Source of the DNA: CANIZL01 sp043788645
GTDB taxonomy: Bacteria > Verrucomicrobiota > Verrucomicrobiia > Limisphaerales > UBA9464
Direction: 5' to 3'
DNA length: 64,000 nucleotides
Assembly (NCBI GenBank): GCA_043788645.1
Contig: JAYVTS010000144.1
Coordinates: 8,348 to 72,347 of the forward strand
Shown here: positions 33,428 through 41,953 of the stretch, piece after piece
How positions within the stretch are numbered: the first letter of the stretch is position 1
How the letters are laid out: each line of letters starts with the position of its first letter
Made by a program: the position numbers and the translations under genes
Notes under the pieces: model-generated
The model's input: the letters and a program-made list of their open reading frames with translations, nothing else
Told to the model about the DNA's origin: nothing
The model's database searches: none

Positions 33428-34471
33428 TCACGGCTCGAGATCCGCTTGCTCCAGCACTTTAAGAATCTTGTCAAACGCTTGCTTCACTTCGGCGTAGTCC
33501 CTCAAATCGATCGTAAAACGGCCGTCCCGATTGGAGCGGGAAACGACGTGCCCATCGGCAAATAGGATATTCGCAAAACGCAGGTCATGATGGGTTCGCG
33601 GTTTCACGTTGAAAGCGGCTAAATCGGGCGGGCTCAAAAGCATTGAATCAATCGCCAACGCCCGAATGGGTTGCCCCACTCGGTTAAGTCCCAAGTTGTC
33701 GAGCCGAAGGTTCGGGGGCGCCGGGGGCGGTCCGGTTGGATCGAACAGCTCCGTATTTCCACCGTGCCGATAGTAGTAACTCCCTTGTGATTGAAACCGA
33801 CCGACCTTTGCCAACTCAGCGCTCGCATCCATAGGCTGATCGGTTCCGGGACAAAATAGCACTCTAGGCTGCGCGGCCAAATGCTGACTGAGAAGCAGCC
33901 CGAGTCCCACCGGAGCGCCGCCTTGGATCGACAGCAGACTGGTCGGTGAACCGGTCGATGGATAAAAACTCGCTGGACTCGTGAACGGCGGTGCCTGCGG
34001 TCCGTACGGGATGGAGCCCGCGTAATCACTAGAATAGGACTGAATGGCAATTCCGATCTGCCGAAGATTTGACAGGCAGACCGCCTGTTTACCGGCACGA
34101 TGAGCCGATGCCAGCGCGGGCAGAAGCAACGCGGCGAGTAGCGCGATGATCGCAATGACGACCAACAATTCGATCAAAGTGAAAGCCCGACGGCGCGGAA
34201 CCCGGGGGCGCAAGGGTCGTTTAGTCCAATTTGCTTTCAAAATCAGAGTTGGCGGAGATGAATCTTTGAAGGTTGCGAGGCGTCCCTGTGGAGAAATTCC
34301 CGGAGCATTGGTAACCAGGGACCAACGAGGTCCGCATCGAAAAAAAACCCGCGAAATACCATCATCGTCCACCCAAACCCGCCGTATCATCCCCTTTTTT
34401 ACCCAGTAAACAAGTGGGTATTTTTGCACCACGAATCCTGGAGCGCGCCGGTCCTCTGGCGATCCATGCAC
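33428..34471 (-). CDS. Prepilin-like (FTLIELL, DUF1559-type) protein
   Basis: Type II/IV pseudopilin-type protein common in Verrucomicrobia and Planctomycetes. The cleavage/methylation motif RRAFTLIELLVVIAIIALLA is followed by LLPALASAHRAGKQAVCLSN and the late HDLRFANILFADGHV (H-x9-DG-like). The frame opens with ATG 34471, but the motif then lies about 100 residues in, which is unusual. A TTG about 20 codons before FTLIELL (near 34243) is an attractive alternative start, since no ATG is near. It sits four bases after the rsmE stop, so co-transcription is likely. Role unknown: secreted structural or matrix protein. Confidence 0.82.
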   Translation of the reverse strand: MHGSPEDRRAPGFVVQKYPLVYWVKKGMIRRVWVDDDGISRVFFRCGPRWSLVTNAPGISPQGRLATFKDSSPPTLILKANWTKRPLRPRVPRRRAFTLIELLVVIAIIALLAALLLPALASAHRAGKQAVCLSNLRQIGIAIQSYSSDYAGSIPYGPQAPPFTSPASFYPSTGSPTSLLSIQGGAPVGLGLLLSQHLAAQPRVLFCPGTDQPMDASAELAKVGRFQSQGSYYYRHGGNTELFDPTGPPPAPPNLRLDNLGLNRVGQPIRALAIDSMLLSPPDLAAFNVKPRTHHDLRFANILFADGHVVSRSNRDGRFTIDLRDYAEVKQAFDKILKVLEQADLEP

Positions 34472-34474
34472 CGT

Positions 34475-35236
34475 TCATTCCGCCGCCAATTCCGCCCCTA
34501 CCACCGCCAGGGCCGCCACGGCGGCGGTATCTGCCCGCAGCACGAGCGACCCTAAGGTAAACGGCACAACGCCGACCGCCCGAAACGCGGCATATTCTGC
34601 CGTTGTAAAATCTCCTTCGGGTCCCACGACCACCGCGACCGACTGCGGACGACGCCCGTGACCGGTCGTAAAGTTCGCCACCGCCGCCCGGATGGACCCC
34701 GCCCCCAATTCTAACGAAGCCACCATCCGCAACTCTGGGCTTCGGGAGCTTGAGCCCAAGGACCGCAGCCAATCGTGCGGAGTTGTCGGGTTGGGCAAAT
34801 CCGGTAACCAAGGCGTACCACACTGTTTGGCGGCGGCGATCATCGTTGCCCTCCATCCCGCCAGTTTGGATTGCGCGACGGCGGGGGTTACTTGCACAAT
34901 ACTGTGCTCGGCCGCCAACGGCTGAATCACGGCCGCCCCCAGTTCCGTCCCCTTTTCCAATACGGCATCCCAAGCTCGCCCTTTGAGCAAGGCCACAACG
35001 AGTTGCAATTCCACGAGTCGTTCCGGGTAACGAACGCGTTCTCGAACGGTGACCGTCACGGTTTGTTTCGAGACACTCTCGATGACCCCGCGAATCTCTG
35101 TCCCGACGCCATCCAGGATGATCACTGCCTCACCCATTCGCACCCGCAGCACATTGGCCGCGTGATGTGAATCTTCCGGGGACAACGTCAATGTCTCTCG
35201 GGGTGTCAATTCCGTCGGCAGAAAAAACCGATGCAC
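34475..35236 (-). CDS. rsmE: 16S rRNA m3U1498 methyltransferase RsmE
   Basis: SPOUT-class methyltransferase acting on U1498 of 16S rRNA. The start is chosen at GTG 35236, giving the canonical MHRFFLP opening; the ATG at 35278 would add 14 residues and lie inside a dispersed repeat. Features: HAANVLRVRMGEAVIILDG (PUA-like N-domain), LLKGRAWDAVLEKGTELG, and the knot VVGPEGDFTTAEYAAFRAVG, LGSLVLRADTAAVAALAVV. About 253 residues, as usual. Confidence 0.93.
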   Translation of the reverse strand: MHRFFLPTELTPRETLTLSPEDSHHAANVLRVRMGEAVIILDGVGTEIRGVIESVSKQTVTVTVRERVRYPERLVELQLVVALLKGRAWDAVLEKGTELGAAVIQPLAAEHSIVQVTPAVAQSKLAGWRATMIAAAKQCGTPWLPDLPNPTTPHDWLRSLGSSSRSPELRMVASLELGAGSIRAAVANFTTGHGRRPQSVAVVVGPEGDFTTAEYAAFRAVGVVPFTLGSLVLRADTAAVAALAVVGAELAAE

Positions 35237-35271
35237 GCCCGAACTAAAGCGCGAGAAAGCGCCACTGACTA

Positions 35272-35436
35272 ATTCCAATTTGGGTTCAAGCAGAGCCCAT
35301 TTCCCTGGATTTTTTTGATGCGAGCCTCGTCGCCCACTCGTTACAGATCCGCTACGATTGGGCGGAGTCTTCGCGCTTCGCCCGCATCAAAAACTCCGGT
35401 GCGCCATCGTCGACTTTCAAACCCAAACGGGAATAA
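35272..35436. repeat. 165-bp palindromic element, copy A
   Basis: Terminal arms AATTCCAATTTGGGTTCAAG (35271-35290) and CTTTCAAACCCAAACGGGAA plus TAA (35414-35435) are imperfect reverse complements. Inner arms TTTTTGATGCGAGC and GCCCGCATCAAAAA also pair. The sequence aligns over its whole length with 55733-55897. It separates the divergent rsmE and the Sua5 gene and has no coding capacity of its own. Confidence 0.75.
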
Positions 35437-35470
35437 CGAGTGCGCCGCAAAAGATTTAGAAGTGAACTCA

Positions 35471-36529
35471 ATGACCTCCTATCTCTTTCCCGACATGTCG
35501 TCTGGGATCGCGGAAGTTTTGCCCACTCACACGCCCGCGCTCTTTGCGGCGGCGGTAGCGCGTGCGAGCGCGGCGCTGCGAGCCGGTGAGATAGTGGCCC
35601 TACCGACCGAGACGGTGTATGGCTTGGCTGCCAATGCACTGGACCCGGCAGCGGTGGCGAAAATATATGCGCTCAAAGATCGGCCGCCTCACAATCCGAT
35701 TATCCTTCATGTTGCGTCACGTCCTCTGGCCTGCGCCTGTGCGAGCCATTGGCCGCAGCTCGCTGATCAACTCGGTGAAGCATTCTGGCCGGGACCACTG
35801 ACCTTGGTCGTGCCGAAAGCCGCTCACATCCCCGACATTGTTACGGCGGGTGGACCCACCGTAGGCATTCGCTGGCCGCAACATCCCTTCATGCAGGCGG
35901 TGATTCGGGCCTGTGGCTTCCCGCTGGCCGCCCCCAGTGCCAATCTTTCCAATCAACTTTCACCGACTGCCGCCGCGCATGTGGTTCGACACCTCGGCCA
36001 CCGGCTCTCGCTCATTGTCGACGGCGGAGATGCTAACGTGGGCATCGAAAGCACGGTCGTCGACGTCTCGGGGATAAGTCCCCGGATTCTTCGCCCGGGC
36101 ATGATTGACGCCGCGGCGATTGCTAAAGTGGTGGGCACCCCTACTTCGTTCACACACGAAAAAAAAACCTCCCCAGATAACGCCGGAGCGCCGCTACGCA
36201 GTCCGGGCTTATTAGCCAAGCACTACTCGCCCCGCGCTCGACTTCATATCCTTCAGTGGACCGACGAGCTCGATTTGCAGCAACAACTTCGGGGCGCGGC
36301 TTTGGCAAACGATCAATGCTGGATTCTCGCTCACACCCACGTTCCACTCAGCGGTGCGTTTCCGCAGGTTTCTATCATTCCGCACGATCCCGAAGCCTAT
36401 GCCCGCGCCTTATATGGCGAATTACACCGATGCGACGACGCCAACGCAAAATTCATTATCATTGAAGCGCCCCCTGAAGGTCACGCCTGGGAAGCGATCA
36501 AGGATCGCCTCCGCCGAGCCGCCGCGTGA
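35471..36529 (+). CDS. L-threonylcarbamoyladenylate synthase, long Sua5 form
   Basis: Makes threonylcarbamoyl-AMP for the universal t6A37 modification of ANN-decoding tRNAs. The YrdC domain has AGEIVALPTETVYGLAANA, the binding motif KIYALKDRPPHNPIILHV, WPGPLTLVVPK, TVGIRWPQHPF, ASPSANLSNQLSPT-like segments and GIESTVVD. The additional C-terminal ~120 residues (SPGLLAKHYSPRARLHIL onward) mark the Sua5 rather than TsaC form. Start ATG 35471 (MTSYLFPDMSSG); the frame upstream is the palindromic repeat. About 352 residues, normal for Sua5. It is 33 bp before fmt. Confidence 0.93.
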   Translation: MTSYLFPDMSSGIAEVLPTHTPALFAAAVARASAALRAGEIVALPTETVYGLAANALDPAAVAKIYALKDRPPHNPIILHVASRPLACACASHWPQLADQLGEAFWPGPLTLVVPKAAHIPDIVTAGGPTVGIRWPQHPFMQAVIRACGFPLAAPSANLSNQLSPTAAAHVVRHLGHRLSLIVDGGDANVGIESTVVDVSGISPRILRPGMIDAAAIAKVVGTPTSFTHEKKTSPDNAGAPLRSPGLLAKHYSPRARLHILQWTDELDLQQQLRGAALANDQCWILAHTHVPLSGAFPQVSIIPHDPEAYARALYGELHRCDDANAKFIIIEAPPEGHAWEAIKDRLRRAAA

Positions 36530-36562
36530 CAACGGTCACTCATCCCTCGCCTTATCCTTCCA

Positions 36563-37504
36563 ATGTCTTCCTCTCCGCGCCTAATATTCATGGGCACCGC
36601 TGATCTGGCCGCCACGGTGTTAAGCCGTTTGACGGATTCGTTTCCCGGTCAGGTATTGGGCGTCGTCAGTCAGCCGGATCGCCCGAAGGGCCGCGACTTG
36701 CAATGGTCGCCGACGCCGGTCAAAGCCGAAGCGATGCGGAGAGGGTTGCCTGTGTGGCAGCCGGAGAAGGCCCGTTCGCTCGAGTTTCAAACGCAACTTC
36801 GGGAGCTAAAACCAGACCTCCTGGTCGTCGCTGCTTATGGGCAAGTGCTCCCGCCTTCATTGCTCGAAATCCCCCGGCTAGGTTGTCTTAATGTGCATAC
36901 CTCCTTGCTTCCGCGCTGGCGAGGTGCCGCCCCGATTCAAAGGGCGATTGCGACCGGTGACGCCGTCACCGGGGTAACGCTCATGCGAATGGATGCAGGT
37001 CTTGATACCGGTCCGATGCTGGCTAGCTGCACGACTGAAATCGAGGACACCGATACCGGCCAAACGCTTCATGACCGCTTGGCCCAATTGGGTGGGGATC
37101 TCCTGGTGGAATCTCTGCCAGCCTATTTCGCGGGTCAACTCCTCGCCCAAGCACAACCGCTGGAAGGCGTTACCTACGCCCGTAAAATCACGAGAGAGGA
37201 GGGTCGCGTCGATTGGACCCAATCGGCTGACGTCCTCTGGCGGCAGTTGCGAGCGTTCACGCCGTGGCCCGGGACGTTTGCGTTTCTTCCCGGGGAGCCA
37301 AAACCAAAATTGCTCAAGATACACGCCGCAGTTCCTACCTCAGGCCGAGGCCAGCCGGGTTCAATTCTATCGACTGATAAATCCGGTCTCGAGATTGCTT
37401 GCGGCCAAGGCGCGCTCCGCATTACCGCGTTGCAGATTGAAGGTGGCAAACGCCTCAACATCGCGCAATTTCTCGCGGGACATCGAGTCACCTGCCTGGA
37501 ATAA
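36563..37504 (+). CDS. fmt: Methionyl-tRNA formyltransferase (Fmt)
   Basis: Formylates initiator Met-tRNA using 10-formyl-THF. 313 residues, the usual length. LIFMGTADLAATVLSRL at the start, GVVSQPDRPKGRDLQWSPTP, the catalytic region LNVHTSLLPRWRGAAPIQRA (Asn and His), TGVTLMRMDAGLDTGPML (Asp), and C-terminal domain blocks ARKITREEGRVDWTQ and VWRQLRAFTPWPGTF-like. Same strand as the Sua5 gene, so the two translation genes probably form an operon. Immediately downstream is an MBL-fold relic. Confidence 0.95.
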   Translation: MSSSPRLIFMGTADLAATVLSRLTDSFPGQVLGVVSQPDRPKGRDLQWSPTPVKAEAMRRGLPVWQPEKARSLEFQTQLRELKPDLLVVAAYGQVLPPSLLEIPRLGCLNVHTSLLPRWRGAAPIQRAIATGDAVTGVTLMRMDAGLDTGPMLASCTTEIEDTDTGQTLHDRLAQLGGDLLVESLPAYFAGQLLAQAQPLEGVTYARKITREEGRVDWTQSADVLWRQLRAFTPWPGTFAFLPGEPKPKLLKIHAAVPTSGRGQPGSILSTDKSGLEIACGQGALRITALQIEGGKRLNIAQFLAGHRVTCLE

Positions 37505-37509
37505 GGCTC

Positions 37510-37841
37510 GGTCAAAGCTCATCGGCAAAAATCTGACGTCCGCGTATCATCCCAAGGGGACAGGAAATGGATACGTCATCACGCTGGGTGGACGACGCAT
37601 TTATTGTTCGGGTGACACGGAGGATATTCCCGAAATGCGTGCGCTGCAGAATATCGACGTCGCCTTTGTTTGTATGAATCTGCCGTTTACGATGCCGGTC
37701 AACAAAGCGGCGAGTATCGTCCGTGGCTTTCGACCCAAGATCGTCTATCCCTACCATTTTTCCGACTCCAATACGCAACAGTTTAAGAATCTGGTCGGCA
37801 CGGATCTCAATATTGAGGTCCGGATCCGGAAATGGTACTGA
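37510..37841 (+). pseudogene. C-terminal relic of an MBL-fold hydrolase
   Basis: In a frame different from fmt, the sequence after the fmt stop reads SAYHPKGTGNGYVITLGGRR, then IYCSGDTEDIPEMRALQNID, FVCMNLPFTMP and VYPYHFSDSN up to a TGA at 37841. These are typical second-half blocks of UlaG-like/Lactamase_B_3 hydrolases, including the SGDT metal ligand. The N-terminal HxHxDH half is absent; fmt sequence stands in its place. No start codon or ribosome site fits. Truncated pseudogene. Confidence 0.75.
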
Positions 37842-37846
37842 ACCTT

Positions 37847-38272
37847 CTAAACCAAAGGCCAAGCCGCTTGGTGCAAACGGACTAATAATCGGGCATCGGC
37901 GGCAGGGAATTCGTATTGATTTAACTGCACTCGAGTCACCCAGGCCAAGGCAGCGCACTCTAACGTCTGGGGTTCACCCCTCAACCACTGGCAAAGGTAA
38001 AAACGCAGGTGAACGGTTTTATCCGAGTAGGAATGGGTGATTTCTTCAAACAGGCTGACGACTTCAACTTCGGTAGCCAACTCTTCGCGGAGTTCGCGAT
38101 GGAGGCCCTCGATCCAGTCTTCGCCGGGTTCTAACTTGCCGCCGGGGAATTCCCAAAGGCCCGCCAAATGTTTGTGCGTTGGACGTTGAGCGATCAGGAG
38201 GTGATCGCCCCGAAAAATCAGCGCAGCAACCACCGGAATGGCGGGCATGGCGGGCAAATGGACTTCGTTCAA
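37847..38272 (-). CDS. MutT-type Nudix hydrolase
   Basis: (Deoxy)nucleoside triphosphate pyrophosphohydrolase, probably an 8-oxo-dGTP sanitising enzyme. 141 residues with VVAALIFRGDHLLIAQRP, LAGLWEFPGGKLEPGE and a complete Nudix box GGKLEPGEDWIEGLHRELREEL. It then has EITHSYSDKTVHLRFYLCQW and CAALAWVTRVQLNQYEFPAAD, the CTP/MutT-family C-terminus. Start ATG 38272 (an ATG at 38248 also possible). It follows ugd by nine bases on the same strand and is likely co-transcribed. Confidence 0.92.
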   Translation of the reverse strand: MNEVHLPAMPAIPVVAALIFRGDHLLIAQRPTHKHLAGLWEFPGGKLEPGEDWIEGLHRELREELATEVEVVSLFEEITHSYSDKTVHLRFYLCQWLRGEPQTLECAALAWVTRVQLNQYEFPAADARLLVRLHQAAWPLV

Positions 38273-38281
38273 TGCGTTTGC

Positions 38282-39580
38282 TTAGCGGCCCACACCTTTA
38301 TAAATGAAACCGAGTGCTTCAACCTCTGCCCGATCCAGGAGATTGCGGCCATCAAAGATGATCGGTGTCACCATCGTTTTACGAGCGCGGACGAGATCTA
38401 GTTTGCCGAATTCGGGCCACTCGGTGGCGAGTACCAAAGCGTCGCAGCCGTCCGGTACGGCCGCCATGCCTGGCAGGTACTCGACCCGATCTGAGGGCGG
38501 TAAGAGGATTTTGGCTTTGTTCATCGCCTGGGGATCATAGACGCGGAGGCTGGCTCCCTCTTTGAGCAGGCGTTGGCAAAGCTCTAGCGCCGGGGATTGT
38601 CGGACGTCATCGGTGTTTTGTTTGAACGCCAGACCCAGTACGCCAATGCGTTTGTCTTTTAGGACCCACAAGGTGTCCGAGATTTTTTTTAAAAAACGGT
38701 CCATTTGATCCGCATTAATACGCTGAACTTCTTTGAGGAGCCGGAAGTCGTAACCGAGTTGCTCGGATATGCGGATAAATGCGCTGAGATCCTTCGGAAA
38801 ACAGGACCCTCCGAACCCGATCCCAGCGTTGAGGAAGCGGCGTCCGATCCGTTCATCCATGCCCATGCCTTGGGCGACCTCCAGGACGTTTGCGCCGGCC
38901 GATTCGCAGATCGCCGCGATGGCGTTGATATAGCTGATCTTGAGGGCGAGGAACGAATTCGCGGCGTGCTTAATGAGTTCCGCCGAATTCGTGTCGGTAA
39001 CAATCAGCGGCGCGTCAAATGGAGCATAGAGTTCCCGCAAGGCCGCCGTGGGTCGTGGGCTGGACGTGCCCACCACGATCCGATCTGGTTTCCGCAGATC
39101 TTCAACGGCAAACCCTTCTCGGAGGAACTCGGGATTGGAGACGACGTCAAAATCAACCTTTGTCCGGGCGTAGCGTCGGATGGTTTCGGCGACTTTCTCG
39201 CCGGTTTTTACGGGAACCGTGCTTTTATCAACAATGATGCGGTAACCCGTGAGGTTGGTGGCGATTTCGCGGGCGACTCCTTCGATGAAACTGAGGTCCA
39301 CGCCCCCATCCGGCAGGGGCGGAGTCGGAACACAGATAAAAATGATTTCCGAGGCAGCGACCCCGGCGGCGATGGAGTGGGTGAATTGCAGACGGCCGGC
39401 GGCGGTCATGGCTTTCACCAACTCTTCGAGGCCAGGCTCAAACAACGGGATTCCGCCCCGCTGAAGAACTTCGACCTTTTGACGGTCATTGTCGACGCAG
39501 ATGACGTGGTGACCGACCTCAGCGAAGCAGGCGCCTGTCACGAGGCCAACGTAACCGGTGCCAATGATAGCGAGTTTCAC
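38282..39580 (-). CDS. ugd: UDP-glucose 6-dehydrogenase
   Basis: NAD-dependent oxidation of UDP-glucose to UDP-glucuronate for surface polysaccharides. 432 residues. N-terminal Rossmann IIGTGYVGLVTGACFAEVGH, then ICVPTPPLPDGGVDLSFIEG, VVSNPEFLREGFAVEDLRKP, NSFLALKISYINAIAAICES, the catalytic Cys in GFGGSCFPKDLSAF, and a C-terminal nucleotide domain with GLAFKQNTDDVRQSPAL and VFDGRNL-like IFDGRNLLD. Upstream gene of the ugd-Nudix pair. A long antisense frame here is a shadow. Confidence 0.95.
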   Translation of the reverse strand: MKLAIIGTGYVGLVTGACFAEVGHHVICVDNDRQKVEVLQRGGIPLFEPGLEELVKAMTAAGRLQFTHSIAAGVAASEIIFICVPTPPLPDGGVDLSFIEGVAREIATNLTGYRIIVDKSTVPVKTGEKVAETIRRYARTKVDFDVVSNPEFLREGFAVEDLRKPDRIVVGTSSPRPTAALRELYAPFDAPLIVTDTNSAELIKHAANSFLALKISYINAIAAICESAGANVLEVAQGMGMDERIGRRFLNAGIGFGGSCFPKDLSAFIRISEQLGYDFRLLKEVQRINADQMDRFLKKISDTLWVLKDKRIGVLGLAFKQNTDDVRQSPALELCQRLLKEGASLRVYDPQAMNKAKILLPPSDRVEYLPGMAAVPDGCDALVLATEWPEFGKLDLVRARKTMVTPIIFDGRNLLDRAEVEALGFIYKGVGR

Positions 39581-39746
39581 GAAACTGGAGGCAAACGATG
39601 GGGTAGAGCTGGGTGACCGATCCTTTGGGTGATAGGCTCCGTTCGCGCCTTGTCAGAATCAAAATCTTGGCAATCCAGAGTCTCGTCTTGGGAAAGCGAC
39701 TTGAATTCAGGATGATCGCGAGCGGGACGTAGCGTCGTCGCTTCGA

Positions 39747-40448
39747 TCACTTGGCGGGGACGGGGGCAACACTCGCCGCGGGGGGAATCTCAGCCGGTTT
39801 GGTATCGAGTTCAGGATGGCGACGAACCAATTCCGTCCTGAGCTGGGACGCTTCCGTAGCCGACGCGGACGTGGGCAGCTTGATCACTGCATCATACATG
39901 GCCAAGGCTTCCTTAAATTGGCCGAGGGATTCATGCACCCGCCCTTTGGTGATTCGGGCGAGACCAGCGAGGTGTCGTGCGCCGGGAAAATCGATCACCT
40001 GTTGGTAGGCGTTTAGGGCTTCGGTGGTCTTATTTTCGGCGTCGAAACACGCAGCGAGACCATACTGAGCGGAGGCCGCCAAGTCATCGGTCCCGTTCGA
40101 ATTGGCGGCGGCATCGAATTGAGCCCGAGCTTCCGCAAACTTACCGTCCTCGAACAGGGATTTGCCGGCCAAGAGCGCGGCCTGGGCGGCGGCGGGGGTC
40201 CCTGGGTGATCCGCGATAATCTTTCGAAGTTCCGCAATGGGGGCCTTCTCTTTGGTCGCAGCCAGGGTTGCCAAGAGGGCGCCGCTCGAAGTTTCGAGTT
40301 TGGATCGCACTAGGCCTTTCCACAGAATGACTCCCGCGGCCGCCGCAACGATCACGCCCAGGCCAATGAAAACGGCCTTTTTATTGACTTCGTACCAGGT
40401 CAGCAGGTCGATTGGCAGGGCTTCAACCTGCTTTGCCACTTCGCTCAT
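39747..40448 (-). CDS. TPR-containing membrane protein (YfgM-like)
   Basis: A 233-residue protein with a cytoplasmic N-tail (MSEVAKQVEALPIDLLTWYE), one transmembrane helix (AVFIGLGVIVAAAAGVILW) and periplasmic tetratricopeptide-like repeats: AAAQAALLAGKSLFEDGKFA, ASAQYGLAACFDAENKTTEA, and GLARITKGRVHESLGQFKEA. A Pro/Ala-rich tail follows. The architecture matches YfgM-type proteins linked to the Sec translocon, but sequence identity cannot be judged here. Its start overlaps the aroK stop (ATGA at 40445-40448). Confidence 0.85.
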   Translation of the reverse strand: MSEVAKQVEALPIDLLTWYEVNKKAVFIGLGVIVAAAAGVILWKGLVRSKLETSSGALLATLAATKEKAPIAELRKIIADHPGTPAAAQAALLAGKSLFEDGKFAEARAQFDAAANSNGTDDLAASAQYGLAACFDAENKTTEALNAYQQVIDFPGARHLAGLARITKGRVHESLGQFKEALAMYDAVIKLPTSASATEASQLRTELVRRHPELDTKPAEIPPAASVAPVPAK

Positions 40449-41059
40449 GAGGGGGCGGATATTGCGGATTGAGCGGGGGGTGGGCAAGAAGGGTTTAGGG
40501 CACCCACCTTGGAAAATTCGCGCGCCGATGTGTTCTGGGTTCTGGAAAAATTGCTGGCAATGTGCCGGGCGGTGTCCGCCGGGGACCGAAAATCGACTCC
40601 GACCAAGTGATCAGCGTTCCGGTAGGAGGGCGCGCGACGCTGCATCAATTCGCGAATGGTGGCCAGTGGATCCGAGGTTTGGAGGAGCGGCCGATGGGTC
40701 TGGTGTTGGAGCCGTGAAAAAATGGTTTCCGGCGATGCCCAAAGACAGACCACCAAAGCGTGGCGCCGCAAGCTTTCGAGGTTGGCCGGATCTACGATGA
40801 ACCCGCCACCCGTGGAAATGACGTGATGACTCAGCGTTTCCAATTCCAGAGCTACATGGCGTTCCTGTTCCCGGAAATAGGCCTCACCCCGCGTCGCAAA
40901 TACGTCACTAATTCGGCTTCCTTCGCGTGCTTCAATCAGGCGGTCTGTATCTTTGAACTCAAACTTAAGCAAGTGGGCTACGATCTGGCCCACGGTCGTT
41001 TTGCCCGCACCCATGAAGCCAACGAGGGCGATGTTGCGAATATGCCGGTCGGCTAACAT
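40445..41059 (-). CDS. aroK: Shikimate kinase (AroK)
   Basis: Phosphorylates shikimate in aromatic amino acid synthesis. The P-loop is in IALVGFMGAGKTTVGQIVA, followed by FKDTDRLIEAREGSRISDVF (shikimate-binding Asp), ATRGEAYFREQERHVALELE, VISTGGGFIVDP, LWASPETIFSRL and RPLLQTSDP (lid Arg). Start ATG 41059 (MLADRHIRNIALVG); the frame extends upstream without homology. About 204 residues, slightly longer than usual owing to a Ser/Pro-rich tail. Overlaps the TPR gene by four bases. Confidence 0.94.
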   Translation of the reverse strand: MLADRHIRNIALVGFMGAGKTTVGQIVAHLLKFEFKDTDRLIEAREGSRISDVFATRGEAYFREQERHVALELETLSHHVISTGGGFIVDPANLESLRRHALVVCLWASPETIFSRLQHQTHRPLLQTSDPLATIRELMQRRAPSYRNADHLVGVDFRSPADTARHIASNFSRTQNTSAREFSKVGALNPSCPPPAQSAISAPS

Positions 41060-41134
41060 TTTAAACAGTGTGGCGGGTTGGGCGCCCCTCAGACAACAAT
41101 TCGCCGACCCGGTCTGATCCGCTACTTTTTGCCC

Positions 41135-41758
41135 ATGAACGAGGCCACTTTGGCGCATCTAGCAAAAGCGGATCCGGTTTTGCGACGAGTCATCCGTGAG
41201 ATCGGCGCGTGTACGTTGCGGCCTGAAAGACGACGTTCTCCCTTTGAATCGTTGGTCCGCGCCGTGGCCCATCAACAGCTGAATGGAACCGCCGCCGAAA
41301 CCATCCTGGGTCGGTTCCTGGCTCTATTTCCGGGACGACGATTCCCGGAACCTACGGATCTCGCGGAAGTAACGGACGAGGCGATTCGGGCTGCCGGATT
41401 CTCTCGAGCCAAATTGGCGGCGATTCGGGACATTGCGGCTCGGTCGATCACCGGGGTAGTGCCGACTTCTCGACAGATTACCCGATTGTCCGACGAGGAA
41501 ATCGTGACCCGGCTCACCGAATGCCGCGGGGTGGGTCGGTGGACCGCCGAAATGCTGCTCATTTTCAAACTCGGGCGTCCGGATGTTTTGCCGGTCGATG
41601 ATTTCGGCGTGCGCCAGGGCTTCAAAGTGGCCTACGGGCTTGCCGATCAACCGAAGCCGAAGGAATTGCTGGCGTACGGTGAGCTGTGGGCACCTTATCG
41701 AACCACCGCCGCGTGGTATCTATGGCGGGTCGCGGATCAAGCCAAGGAAGCCAGGTGA
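41135..41758 (+). CDS. DNA-3-methyladenine glycosylase II-like (HhH-GPD)
   Basis: Base excision repair enzyme removing alkylated bases. 207 residues from ATG 41135 (MNEATLAHLAKADPVLRRVI). The domain shows SPFESLVRAVAHQQLNGTAA, the helix-hairpin-helix in LTECRGVGRWTAEMLLIFKL, and the catalytic Asp in DVLPVDDFGVRQGF. The C-terminal AYGELWAPYRTTAAWYLWR is typical of the AlkA/MAG group. No Fe-S cluster cysteines. It is divergent from aroK with about 75 bp between. Confidence 0.92.
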   Translation: MNEATLAHLAKADPVLRRVIREIGACTLRPERRRSPFESLVRAVAHQQLNGTAAETILGRFLALFPGRRFPEPTDLAEVTDEAIRAAGFSRAKLAAIRDIAARSITGVVPTSRQITRLSDEEIVTRLTECRGVGRWTAEMLLIFKLGRPDVLPVDDFGVRQGFKVAYGLADQPKPKELLAYGELWAPYRTTAAWYLWRVADQAKEAR

Positions 41759-41799
41759 TCGGTTGAATCGGTCCGGTTACTGATCGGACCATGGGATCA

Positions 41800-41874
41800 G
41801 AACCACGGATTCATAAGGATGGGAAAGGTTCGCAATTTAGCCAATCCGCGTTTATCAGCGTGCATCCGTGGTTC
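41800..41874. repeat. Dispersed CACGGATG inverted repeat, copy 3 (degenerate)
   Basis: Left arm GAACCACGGATTCATAAGGA from 41800; right arm AATCCGCGTTTATCAGCGTG then CATCCGTGGTTCT ending 41874. Same family as 4974, 5199 and 58120, with more substitutions. Confidence 0.65.
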
Positions 41875-41953
41875 TCGGCGCCGCTCTCCGAAGACCCGGC
41901 GCCTTCGCGCCGGGCGGCCAGCGAAGGCGTCGGCCGGTCCGAACTTCCCCGGG

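Noticed and set aside
33415..33433. Terminator between the NlpC/P60 and prepilin genes
   Set aside because: A 7-bp stem (CCGTGAT/ATCACGG) exists, but it overlaps the prepilin stop region and has no T-run on either side.
38705..39616. 303-codon plus-strand frame opposite ugd
   Set aside because: Exact antisense of a well-conserved dehydrogenase; no independent motif.
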